From the IMG/VR virus record IMGVR_UViG_3300044533_001947, positions 1 to 39,939 of that record: a stretch of 39,939 nucleotides of DNA, one strand, 5' to 3'. Each line of letters starts with the position of its first letter. Within the stretch, counting starts at the first letter, position 1. Source of the stretch: a virus. Both the position numbers and the translations under genes were made by a program. The notes under the pieces were generated by a model. It ran no database searches, was not told the DNA's origin, and saw only the letters and a program-made list of their open reading frames with translations. This document shows, in pieces, positions 22,801 through 29,943 of the stretch.

Positions 22801-23034
22801 CGTCGTCGCCTGACTGCCAGACGCCATCGGGCGCAGGTCGGGGGAGCGCGTGCCAAGGGTGGGGGAGGTGCCGGTGTTGGTCGGGACGAAGGCCGGCCGC
22901 CCGGGGATCGGGTCAGCCGCGGCGGCCGTGGTGTCGCTGGCGCCGCCGGCCGCGGCCACAAGGGTCGCCGAGGTGATCAGCTCATCGGGAATGAGGAGGC
23001 CCGCCAGCGCGGCATCCAGCACGATCTCGCCCAT
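19816..23034 (-). CDS. large tail protein with Asp-box (sialidase-type) propeller, 1072 aa
   Basis: The ATG at 23034 shares a base with the tape-measure stop. Residues about 130-420 contain at least three Asp-box motifs of the S-x-D-x-G-x-x-W type (SDDHGLTW near 224, STDAGASF near 286, SLDGGASW near 396), each on a propeller-blade-like repeat. This suggests a sialidase/BNR-type beta-propeller that binds or cuts surface glycans. Residues about 500-640 look like a laminin-G/concanavalin-type jelly roll (VTVHAEVSDIVGSLSAQEVH). The C-terminal third is strand-rich. I see no firm catalytic set, so it may be a receptor-binding protein rather than an enzyme. It takes the place where a distal tail protein is usual. 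Confidence 0.65.
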   Translation of the reverse strand: MGEIVLDAALAGLLIPDELITSATLVAAAGGASDTTAAAADPIPGRPAFVPTNTGTSPTLGTRSPDLRPMASGSQATTQGVVVVRAGMPGEGLDVAAMKVDEEGEPVWYGWSQPHVIEHWSAEVLDKGLNGAHNAAAVETLDGRVLFVYANSGLIEARRYDPETHAWDGAAVSVADSSLLADDDVAAPDVDPVVGVCRLRSGRLLAVTTGRYTSSGLSLLTYWSDDHGLTWRSGSYLAADETLPTTYTPDALAVGYDHVRDAVLVVVTVDYGEGNDRTPGWAQYASTDAGASFRLVRWDGDDPPASGPDPQPPAIATDPRTGTLCVVSVQTSAGDTMVVQRLASPFQALRDVDAETVAALGTASSAKVVTAWADQQGQLWAAAYSSTLGGLSLSRSLDGGASWASLATSPYADPIGYANRLLACPCRSQTVWALVDTTKTTRAPQILHIVESGGWQTLCQPRVAGGYPAELRAWGVTWGPWDHPQDLGWTLIGTTGTLASTGAPALTLPTATSSQHVRQPSLTLANGVTVHAEVSDIVGSLSAQEVHLRVVLDTVAVEARMSRSHIRLWDSVAGAAVGSDHAFSTNGGHRWHVRLSVQGPTARAALYVRRSDLTTWHLVATGTLSTTTTATDTIAWGHGSGVGATQCRSTWHRVSYATPAGYGDHDGVTDSPASGHLLDRSWAPLPGALLPDPSAKLPLFEGLTLCASGGPGLRGESWQIAPDDRYALDHVLTRSPAEGWRSADATAQRLVWAPAGTHAHHPGGRAVGLALFDANFGQAELQGWDGSAWQTVAALDLRLTGLAFTLSGDTVRVASGGTARGQLRARDLVGSTIILGTGCVRRIAGAQGGTWSYGSATATLRIEDPDGTEPASGTATLYLQQGAAVRLGHTTGYTRWGLYLPAQTTLTDDFRIGRMVIGTFAAFGARYGRGRVEVQEAQVDTYEAPGLTRARRLAPTRRRWRVTWSEGLPTRRHLTAPSYQAGGGVPLTSAGDVSVLEALTDSHGAGLGQVVYLPRVAHTVGASSPETVQCPGRDMCALTTLRGAPVTENVDGDEAGGREIVRVSDVELEEEA

Positions 23035-25514
23035 CACCACCCCCCGCCGCCGTAGGGCGAGCGCCTGCCGCTGCTATCCCGGCCCGCACCGCGGCGGCTG
23101 AGGTCCCGGGCGACGGCACGGGACAGCCCGAGGGACACGGGGCCGTCGCGGACGTCGAGGGTGACGACGACGGCCTGGGGGCTGGGCTGACCCCCAAGCT
23201 GCGCGGCGAGGCCTTCGCGGCTGCGGGCGGCCACGACGTAGTCGCCGGCGGAGACGCGGGCGCCCTGCGGACCCACGCGCTGGGGCCCGGGGGTGTCGCC
23301 GAAGGTCTGGGTATCGGCCCTGCCCCCGGTGGCGATCTCGCGGAAGATGTCGCCGATGACGCGCTTGATGCGCTGGCCTGCCTCGACGAAGCCCTCGCCG
23401 ATGCCGACGGCGAGGGACTTGGCGATGGCGGGGAGGTTCGCGAGGAGCTGGATCGGCAGCTCCACCGCGAAGGCGGTCGCGAGGTCGATGGCGATCTGCG
23501 GGGCAGCCTTGGCGAGGGCGACGACCAGCTGGGGGATCGCGCTGATGATGCCGTCGATGAGCCGCGGCGCGCTGTCGACGAGCCCGTCGACGACGGCGGG
23601 TAGGGCCTCGACGATGGCCTCGACCATGTCGGCGGCGCCGTCCACAAGCCCCGTCACGAAGGCGTAGGGGCGGGCGGCCTCAAGCTCGGCCCGCGCACTC
23701 TGCAGGGCCGCGCGGGCCTCGGCGATGGCGCCTGCGTCGCCCGAGGCCACGGCGTCGCGCAGGCTGGCCCGGGCCTCGGCGACGGTGGCGAGGGCGTCGC
23801 GCTCGGCCTTCACTGCGTCGCCGGCGAGGCTGAGGATCGTCTTGAGCGGGCCGCCGGAAAGGTCAATGCCGGCCGCCGCGCCGAGCTCCATGCCGAGGTC
23901 GCGGGCGGCCTGCAGTGCGCCGAGGAGGGGGTCGGTCACCATCGACCGCACCTCTTCGCCGAAGGCTGCAACGCTCGCTTCAAGGTCCGCGAAGGCTTTC
24001 GCCTGAGCTGCGGCTCCGGTCTGCTCAAGCAAGGCGATGACCGCCTCAAGCTCGGGGATCAGCGCCTGCAGCGCCTGCGCCTGCGCGTTGATGGTGCCCT
24101 CGAACATCGCCCACTCGCGGGCCGCCTTGGCTGCCGCGGCCTGCGTCTCGGCCAGCTCCCGGGCCCGCTGGGCGGCCTCGCGCTCTGCGTCGGCTGCCCG
24201 CTCGGATGCGGCCGTCGCGCGGTCCTGCGCCTCTTTGCGGCGCTCGAGCACGGCCTCGCTGGCCTCGAGCTCCCGGCGGTACTCGGCCGCGTCGGCGGCC
24301 GCCTGCACTTCGGCGTCGGCGGCGGCCCGGGCTGCGGTGGCCTGCGCTCGGCGGGCGGCGATGTCGCGCTCGAGCGTCTTGATGCGCTGCGAGGCCTCGG
24401 CGCGCTCGGTCACGCTGGCGTCGCGCGAGCGAAGCAGCGCCTTCTCGTTCTGCAGCGCGACTTCGGCCGCGGCGAGGCCCTGCGTCACGCTGAGCAGCTC
24501 CGCGCGCTGCCGCTCGCGGATGGCCTTGGTCTCGCGCTCGAGCGCGACCGCGTAGCTGTCTGCGGTCCCGACGAGCACGGCGAGGTCTTGCTGGGCGGTC
24601 CGGGTCGCGGCCGACAGGCTGACGAGCGCGGTGGCTTGCGCGGATGCGGCGGCGGTGGCCTTGTCGTGAGCGGCGCGGCTGGCGTCGACCTGCGCGCGGA
24701 GGGTGACGAGGCCGTCGTTGGCCTTCTCGACGTTGTTGGCGACGAGAATGTAGGCGGTGGCCAGCGATGCGGCGGCGATGGCGATGCCGGCGAGGGGGGC
24801 GGCGAGGCCCGCAGCTGCGCTGGTAAGGCCACCAAAGGCGTTCTTGAGCGCCTCGGCCGCGTCGCCGGACTGGCCCAGTGCCTCGGCGATCTGCGGGCCC
24901 TGCTGCCCGAGCGCAGTCAGGGGATCTTGCCCGGCGAGGAGGGACTGCCCGAGGTCGAGCACGTTCTTACGCAGGCTTTGGACCTGCTGCTGCATCTGCC
25001 ACGATGCCGCGCCCGCGCCCTTGATGGCGCCGGCCGCGCCGTCGGCGGCGGGCTTGAGCTGGCCCATCGCCTCTTGATGGGCGGCCGTCGCCGCCGCCAC
25101 AGCCTTCGCCCCCGCCGCCTGATCGCCTGTGACCTCGACCAGCCGCTGGATCTCGGCGATCTGCTCACGGTAGGCGTGGGTCAGCCGCTCGGTCTCGGTG
25201 CGGCCGGCGGCCATCGCGGCGAGGGACTTGGCGGCCCGGGCTTGGATGTCGGCGCGCTTCTGCGCCTCGGCGGCAAGGGCGCGCTCGGCCGCGGCCTGCT
25301 CGCGCGCTGCAGCTGCGGCATCGCGCGCGGCTTGGTCCTGCAGGCGGAGCTGGACCTTGAGGGCTGAGGCCGCCTCCCGCGTCGCCTCGGCCGCGGCCTT
25401 CTTCGCGCCGGCGAGGGCGCGCTGGGCGCCTTTCGACAGGCCGTCCATGCCCTCGCGCAGCACCGCGTCAAAGGCGCTGAGGTCAAGGCCGAGGGTGACG
25501 ACGCTGTCGGCCAC
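23034..25514 (-). CDS. tail tape measure protein
   Basis: The 826-aa product is long, Ala-rich and helical, with extended coiled coils (residues 30-140 and 280-480) and a hydrophobic stretch in the middle (AAGLAAPLAGIAIAAASLAT, about 237-256). The C-terminal third has amphipathic and hydrophobic helices (AVVDGLVDSAPRLIDGIISA; PQLVVALAKAAPQIAIDL). This is the usual tape measure make-up. It sets tail length and may help DNA pass the inner membrane. By the rule of about 0.15 nm per residue the tail would be near 120 nm. The GTG start at 25514 has GGAGG 5 nt upstream. A 69-nt gap separates it from the upstream gp10-like gene. Confidence 0.9.
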   Translation of the reverse strand: MADSVVTLGLDLSAFDAVLREGMDGLSKGAQRALAGAKKAAAEATREAASALKVQLRLQDQAARDAAAAAREQAAAERALAAEAQKRADIQARAAKSLAAMAAGRTETERLTHAYREQIAEIQRLVEVTGDQAAGAKAVAAATAAHQEAMGQLKPAADGAAGAIKGAGAASWQMQQQVQSLRKNVLDLGQSLLAGQDPLTALGQQGPQIAEALGQSGDAAEALKNAFGGLTSAAAGLAAPLAGIAIAAASLATAYILVANNVEKANDGLVTLRAQVDASRAAHDKATAAASAQATALVSLSAATRTAQQDLAVLVGTADSYAVALERETKAIRERQRAELLSVTQGLAAAEVALQNEKALLRSRDASVTERAEASQRIKTLERDIAARRAQATAARAAADAEVQAAADAAEYRRELEASEAVLERRKEAQDRATAASERAADAEREAAQRARELAETQAAAAKAAREWAMFEGTINAQAQALQALIPELEAVIALLEQTGAAAQAKAFADLEASVAAFGEEVRSMVTDPLLGALQAARDLGMELGAAAGIDLSGGPLKTILSLAGDAVKAERDALATVAEARASLRDAVASGDAGAIAEARAALQSARAELEAARPYAFVTGLVDGAADMVEAIVEALPAVVDGLVDSAPRLIDGIISAIPQLVVALAKAAPQIAIDLATAFAVELPIQLLANLPAIAKSLAVGIGEGFVEAGQRIKRVIGDIFREIATGGRADTQTFGDTPGPQRVGPQGARVSAGDYVVAARSREGLAAQLGGQPSPQAVVVTLDVRDGPVSLGLSRAVARDLSRRGAGRDSSGRRSPYGGGGW

Positions 25515-25583
25515 AGATGCCTCCGGGGGTGGGCGTGCGCCAGCCTACCACGGCAGGGGCCACGTCGAGGAAGAGGAGAGGGG

Positions 25584-25973
25584 TCAGCCCAGAAGGTCGG
25601 TCAGCGCCGCGGCGGCCACGTCGGCGGCGCGGCTGGGCAGCGTCCGGCGGCTGGCCCGGACGGGGTCGCCAAGCTCGCGGGTGAGGACGGGGCGCCAGTC
25701 GCCGGCGCTTTTGGTGCCGACTTTGAGCGAACGGATGAAGCGCGCGTAATCGACGCTGTTCCCCAGCCTGATGACGATGAGGTCGCCGCTGGACTCGTCG
25801 CGGAGGAAGAGGCCGGCCTTGGAGCGGCCCGTCCGCACAGGCCAGCGGGCCTCGGCGTCTGCGTAGATGCGCTGGGCGTCGTCGGTGACGAGGGGCACAA
25901 GGCGGGCCCGGACTTCGGCGACGAGGCGGGCCGGGTCGGCGGCTGGCCCGGAGAGGAGGGGCGCGTGCCTCAC
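25584..25973 (-). CDS. HK97 gp10-type tail completion/neck protein
   Basis: The 129-aa product has the family pattern ARWPVRTGRSKAGLFLR, followed by a strand and NSVDYARFI, seen in HK97 gp10-like proteins that join tails to heads or finish the neck. The ATG at 25973 overlaps the upstream stop (ATGA). The TGA stop is inside a copy of the GGCTGACCC motif. Position between connector genes and tape measure agrees. Confidence 0.75.
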   Translation of the reverse strand: MRHAPLLSGPAADPARLVAEVRARLVPLVTDDAQRIYADAEARWPVRTGRSKAGLFLRDESSGDLIVIRLGNSVDYARFIRSLKVGTKSAGDWRPVLTRELGDPVRASRRTLPSRAADVAAAALTDLLG

Positions 25974-26419
25974 GACGTCAGCACCATCGCCGAGCCGGTG
26001 GCGGTGACCTCCACCCGGTGCCAGCCGTCGAGCACGGTCACCGACAGGGTCAGGGTGTCGAGGCTCAGGCTCGGGTCGGCGAGGACGGACAGCAGCAGCC
26101 CGCCGCGGTCGAGGGCGTCGTCGTAGCTGTGCTGTGTGCCACTCGCGCGGATCTTGTCGGGCTGGCGTCTGATCCAGCTGCGGACGGTCAGCGTCGGCGC
26201 GGTCAGTGTGGGGTCGTCAGCGTCGCGGCGGCGGCCAAGCTGGCGGACCACGGCGGCGGCGACCCCGACGAAGACACGGCCGCCCATCGTGGTGTCGGGC
26301 TCGCCGCCCATCGTGTCGGGCGGGTCGTCGCTGACGTGGTCTGCGAGCGTGGCGTTCGCGCGCAGCACGGCGATGACGTCGCGCCGCAGGTCTTTGATCG
26401 AGCCTGTGTATTGCGTCAC
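25970..26419 (-). CDS. putative tail terminator/connector protein, 149 aa
   Basis: GTG start at 26419 overlapping the upstream stop (GTGA). An N-terminal helix (SIKDLRRDVIAVLRANATLA) is followed by a strand-rich domain (GGRVFVGVAAAVVRQLGRR; TLTAPTLTVRSWIRRQP) and a C-terminal strand pair (DTLTLSVTVLDGWHRVEVTA). This layout and size resemble tail terminator proteins that cap the tube, but no diagnostic motif is visible. Confidence 0.6.
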   Translation of the reverse strand: MTQYTGSIKDLRRDVIAVLRANATLADHVSDDPPDTMGGEPDTTMGGRVFVGVAAAVVRQLGRRRDADDPTLTAPTLTVRSWIRRQPDKIRASGTQHSYDDALDRGGLLLSVLADPSLSLDTLTLSVTVLDGWHRVEVTATGSAMVLTS

Positions 26420-27189
26420 CAGACCCCCCGGCCATAGCTCCGGGGCTCGCCCGGGTAGCGGGTCGCGGCGTCGTCCCAGGCCCCGCCCATCATCGGCAGG
26501 CTGGCGGCGGCGCGCACGTCGGCGCCGTCGGTCTGGTCGTCGGGCGCGGTGCGGAGGGTCAGCCGCGGCCAGAGGTCGCGGTACTCGTCGCGGGCGCGCA
26601 GGGAGAGGTCCATGTAGACGGCCTCGCCGGTGGTGCTGGCCGCGGAGAGGTAGACGAGCTCGAGGGTCCGGGCGAGGTGAACGCCGCGCAGGTCGACGCC
26701 GGACGTGATGAGGTGCGGCCGGCCGATCCTGTTGCGCAGCTCGGCGAGGACGTCCTGCCACGCCTGCGCGGCGACGGTGAGGACCGACTGCCCCGCGCCG
26801 AAGACGCGGAGGGGGTCAGCCGCAGAGGGGTTCAGCGCAGGAGCCCGGGCGTAGATGTCGGCCGGGGTGAGGCTCGGGTACAGGTCCCAGCGGCAGACGA
26901 TGGCGTCCTGCCGTTGGTCGACGCGCCCGCCGCTGTAGTGGATGGTCCAGCGGATCTGATAGTCGCTGGCGAGGGTGGCGGTGGAGCTGACCGCCAGCGC
27001 CCACGACACCGCCCCCGTGCCGCTTCCCGACGAGACGACGGCCTCGTTGCGGTAGAGCGCCGCCGTCCAGCTGGTCGGGGTGATGACGGCGGCGTCCTCG
27101 CCGCGGAGGACCGGGGCGAGGGTGGTGGTCGCGCCCCGGATCAGCTCGACGGGGCCGCCGGTGTCGACGAAGACGACGGGCGCGGACAT
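26416..27189 (-). CDS. head-tail connector or minor virion protein, 257 aa
   Basis: The ATG at 27189 has AGGAGCCGCCC upstream. The N-terminal 90 residues form an Ig-like strand domain (PVVFVDTGGPVELIRGATTT; WTAALYRNEAVVSSGSGTGA; YQIRWTIHYSGGRVDQRQDA). The rest is helical (AADPLRVFGAGQSVLTVAAQ; AWQDVLAELRNRIGRPHLIT), as in head-completion proteins. It occupies the connector position after the capsid genes. The family is not identified. Confidence 0.6.
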   Translation of the reverse strand: MSAPVVFVDTGGPVELIRGATTTLAPVLRGEDAAVITPTSWTAALYRNEAVVSSGSGTGAVSWALAVSSTATLASDYQIRWTIHYSGGRVDQRQDAIVCRWDLYPSLTPADIYARAPALNPSAADPLRVFGAGQSVLTVAAQAWQDVLAELRNRIGRPHLITSGVDLRGVHLARTLELVYLSAASTTGEAVYMDLSLRARDEYRDLWPRLTLRTAPDDQTDGADVRAAASLPMMGGAWDDAATRYPGEPRSYGRGVW

Positions 27190-27213
27190 GGGCGGCTCCT
27201 GCGGGTGTGAGGG

Positions 27214-28161
27214 TCAGCCCTTGGGGGTCTTGGACTTGGGGGCTGAGCCCTCGTCGAGGAAGGGCAGGGCCGCCTCCGCCGCCGAGGGCGAGCCGACCAC
27301 GACTCCCTGGGCCGGCGGCGGGGCGGCGGGGCTGGCTGAGGCGGGGGCTGCCGTGAGGCTGGCCAGCTGCGCAGACATGGCGGCCAGCTGGGCGCGCAGC
27401 TGAGCGATCTCGGTGGACTGGTCGGGGGCGGGCTCCGCCTCCTCAGGCTCAGGGTGGGCCCACCGCACCTGCGATGCGGGCAGGTCGAGGCCGTCGTCCC
27501 AGCCAAGGCTCCGCAGGATCTCGGCGATGCGGTCGAGGGCCTGCCGCCTGGTCGGGCTCTGGGTCGCGCCGATGGCGAGCCGGACCGCCTTGGTGCGCAG
27601 ATCGTTGCGCAGCGCGTCAAGCGTGTCGGGCTCGGGCTCGGCCATGCCAAGCAGCTCGTGGGCGACGTACTGGAGGAAGGCGACCTGCGCGTCGCGGTCG
27701 ACTTTGACGGTCGAGCGGCCAGCGCGCGCCAGCTCGGGGCGCTCCCAGGCCCAGACGTGGCAGGCGCCGCCGACCACGGGGTAGCGCACGCAGTAGTCGG
27801 CGTACTCTTCGCCGTTGGCGTGGATGGTGGTGCGCGGAACCTCGACGGCGCCGGCCGCCACGCGCTCGGCGATGACGCGGCGGGCGTCGGCGACGCGCTG
27901 GCCCGAGGCGTCGCGGCCGAGGCTGACCCCGCCGACGCCGGGCAGGAGCATCGTCTTGGCGAGCCGGGGCAGGATGTGCCACTGGCCCGAGTCGTCGCGG
28001 ACGGGGCCCCAGTCGGCCGGGTGTGCGGTGGCGATCCAGCCCGACGACGGCGGGAGCGCGAGGACTGCGGTGCGGCCCTGGGGGGTGGCGGCGCGCCGGA
28101 TCGGGGCGCCGATGGGGCGGTTGGTCTGCGAGGGGGCGGCGGTGGTGCGAGCGGGCAGCAT
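27214..28161 (-). CDS. virion-region protein of unknown function, 315 aa
   Basis: The ATG at 28161 has CAGGAGCCC upstream. Residues 1-150 look like a mixed fold with WIATAHPADWGPVRDDSGQW and a tail RVIAERVAAGAVEVPRTTI. A helical region around 170-225 follows (TLDALRNDLRTKAVRLAIGA). The C-terminus is Ala/Pro-rich and disordered, with a short coiled coil (IAQLRAQLAAMSAQLASLTA). It comes directly after the capsid gene, a spot often used for capsid decoration or head maturation proteins. I do not recognise a protease or decoration signature. Confidence 0.6.
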   Translation of the reverse strand: MLPARTTAAPSQTNRPIGAPIRRAATPQGRTAVLALPPSSGWIATAHPADWGPVRDDSGQWHILPRLAKTMLLPGVGGVSLGRDASGQRVADARRVIAERVAAGAVEVPRTTIHANGEEYADYCVRYPVVGGACHVWAWERPELARAGRSTVKVDRDAQVAFLQYVAHELLGMAEPEPDTLDALRNDLRTKAVRLAIGATQSPTRRQALDRIAEILRSLGWDDGLDLPASQVRWAHPEPEEAEPAPDQSTEIAQLRAQLAAMSAQLASLTAAPASASPAAPPPAQGVVVGSPSAAEAALPFLDEGSAPKSKTPKG

Positions 28162-28202
28162 GAAGGGCTCCTGACCCGGTGGGCGTGTGAGCGGAGGGAC
28201 AG

Positions 28203-28233
28203 CCCCTCGCCGCAGCTATGCCGAGGCGAGGGG
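28203..28233 (-). other. hairpin after the capsid gene
   Basis: CCCCTCGCC (28203-28211) and GGCGAGGGG (28225-28233) form a perfect 9-bp stem with a 13-nt loop, 10 nt beyond the capsid stop on the transcribed strand. No T-run follows. It may protect the 3' end of the capsid message or act as a partial terminator that keeps downstream expression lower. Confidence 0.6.
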
Positions 28234-28242
28234 CGAGGGCGA

Positions 28243-29187
28243 TCAGGTGCTGAGCACTTCGCGGACGAGGTCCTGCCGGAGGATGGCCACCCCGACGGTC
28301 ATGTCGCCGCCGAGCTGCGTGGACTTGTCCGCGAAGCTGTAGGCCGCGGTCACCTGGACCAGCGGGGTCTGCAGCACCACGTCCTGGCCGGGCGCGGGCT
28401 CGGCGGGCGGCACGATGGCCATGCCGATGCCGCCGCGCACGAACATCAGGCCGCTGTAGTCGCCGCCGCTCTCGGTGACGGCCGCCGAGGTCCAGACCTC
28501 GATGTCGTCCCAGATGCCCTGGAAGCCCACCATCCCGATCATCTGGGCGCTGTCGAGCTCGCGGCGCTCGGCGCGGGCACCGGAGGCGCTGCCAAGGTCG
28601 TCGACGACGCTCTCCCACTGCGCGGGGTGGAGGATCACGACGACGCGGCCGGCGGCCTCGCTGAGGCCCACGCGCTTGATCGCCTGGGCGCCCGAGCGGA
28701 TCACATCCCAGGTCAGCGGGGTGCCGGTGGTGCCGACGGTGGTCGTGGCGCTCGGGGCGAGCGCGACGAGGAGGCGGGTCACGGTCACCACGGCGCTGCG
28801 GAGGATGCGGCTGGCGATGCTCACGACCTGGTAAAGGCCGTGCTGGTCGCGCCGCCGGAGCTCGTTGCTCACGCCAAAGCAGACGTCGTAGGCGCCGGTG
28901 CTCATCGTGGTGTTGGTGAAGTCGAGCGTCGTCGCGGCGACCATGTCGGTCGTCTCGGCGGTCGAGGACATGGTCGGCAGCGCCATGTCGATCACAAAAG
29001 TGATGGTGCCGCCGGGGGTCAGCCCGACGTGCCAGTTCGGGCCCATGAGGTCCTCGGCCATCACGATCTCGGAGTGGCCGAGGAGCGAGGTGCGGTCCTC
29101 AAGGGCGCCGAGAACCATCTCGGTCGCGACCTTGTTGCTGTAGAGGAGGCCGTCGGTGGCGGCCTGGGCGGTGTAGGTGACGGCCAC
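28243..29187 (-). CDS. major capsid protein (HK97 fold likely)
   Basis: The 314-aa product starts at the GTG at 29187, where GGAGG lies 5 nt upstream; a TTG at 29199 is in frame but overlaps that Shine-Dalgarno. Composition is typical of phage capsids: Ala/Thr/Val/Gly-rich with few Cys. Segments include LEDRTSLLGHSEIVMAEDLM, VGLTPGGTITFVIDMALPT, a long helix SIASRILRSAVVTVTRLLVA and a C-terminal strand region (YSGLMFVRGGIGMAIVP; LVQVTAAYSFADKSTQ). The order portal, scaffold, capsid is standard. It is flanked by hairpins on both sides, consistent with high, stabilised expression. The N-terminal scaffold domain of HK97 is absent; a separate scaffold gene precedes it. Confidence 0.8.
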   Translation of the reverse strand: MAVTYTAQAATDGLLYSNKVATEMVLGALEDRTSLLGHSEIVMAEDLMGPNWHVGLTPGGTITFVIDMALPTMSSTAETTDMVAATTLDFTNTTMSTGAYDVCFGVSNELRRRDQHGLYQVVSIASRILRSAVVTVTRLLVALAPSATTTVGTTGTPLTWDVIRSGAQAIKRVGLSEAAGRVVVILHPAQWESVVDDLGSASGARAERRELDSAQMIGMVGFQGIWDDIEVWTSAAVTESGGDYSGLMFVRGGIGMAIVPPAEPAPGQDVVLQTPLVQVTAAYSFADKSTQLGGDMTVGVAILRQDLVREVLST

Positions 29188-29199
29188 GGGGGCCTCCAA

Positions 29200-29238
29200 G
29201 TGTAGGGGTGGGCTCGTGTCGCCTGTCCCGCCCTACAC
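29200..29238 (-). promoter_or_regulatory. leader hairpin of the capsid gene
   Basis: GTGTAGGG (29200-29207) and CCCTACAC (29231-29238) are perfect inverted repeats with a 23-nt loop, ending 12 nt before the capsid GTG and just before its GGAGG. The rest of the 129-bp gap up to the scaffold stop contains no gene, and no clear promoter. Confidence 0.6.
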
Positions 29239-29316
29239 CTGATGTCGGAGGTGACCCGTGGGCGTGCGCCTGTCGGCGCCTTGGCTCTGCATCGCCATCG
29301 TAGCGGGGGCCAGTCC

Positions 29317-29943
29317 TCAGCGCAAGCGCAGACCCTTGAGCGCCTCCCGCGCTTGCTCGCGGGTCGCCCCCTCGAAGGGGTCAGCGCCAGCGCGTCCGGC
29401 CGGGGCCGGGGCGGCGCCGCGGTTCGCCACCGGGAGCGGCGCGCGTTGCTGAGCGGGGGTCTGCCCCGGCTGCCCGGCTGCCGGGGCAGCCGGGGCGCCG
29501 AGGCCGTAGGCGGTCCGCAAGCTCTTGGGGATGACAGCGGCGGCCGCCTCGCTGCGCGCCCACTCGGCGATCTTCGGCCGCTTGCTCTTGTCGCTGACGT
29601 CGGCGTGCGCCTTCTCCCACGCGCCCAGCACCCGGTCGGCGTCGTCGTCGTCGTCGATGGCCAACTCAGCCCGGACACCGAGGCGCGCGGTAGTGCGCTC
29701 GAGCTCGGCGGCGCGGGCTTCGGCGGTGGCTGCGCGAACTTCCGCGGCCTTCAACGCCTCAGCCGCCTTCGCGGCCTCAGCCTTGGCGGCCTTGCCCTCG
29801 GCCATGACCTCCCGAAAGCGATCATAGGGCACAGGGTCGGGCGTGCGGCCCGCGGCGCGATGGACGTCGGCGGGGTCGATGGTGGCGGCCGTGGGAGGCG
29901 TGGCTGGGGCCGCGGCGGGCTGCCCCTCGGCTGGCGTGGTCAT
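29317..29943 (-). CDS. capsid scaffolding protein, 208 aa
   Basis: The ATG at 29943 overlaps the portal stop (ATGA) and has AGGAGCCGACCAC before it. The protein has an Ala/Pro-rich N-terminus, a charged helical and coiled-coil middle (EGKAAKAEAAKAAEALKAAE; RAATAEARAAELERTTARLG), a helical acidic segment (DDDDDADRVLGAWEKAHADV) and a short basic C-terminus (EQAREALKGLRLR). Such a protein between portal and capsid genes is the usual assembly scaffold, with its basic C-terminus touching the capsid protein. It would leave the head before DNA packaging. Confidence 0.8.
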   Translation of the reverse strand: MTTPAEGQPAAAPATPPTAATIDPADVHRAAGRTPDPVPYDRFREVMAEGKAAKAEAAKAAEALKAAEVRAATAEARAAELERTTARLGVRAELAIDDDDDADRVLGAWEKAHADVSDKSKRPKIAEWARSEAAAAVIPKSLRTAYGLGAPAAPAAGQPGQTPAQQRAPLPVANRGAAPAPAGRAGADPFEGATREQAREALKGLRLR

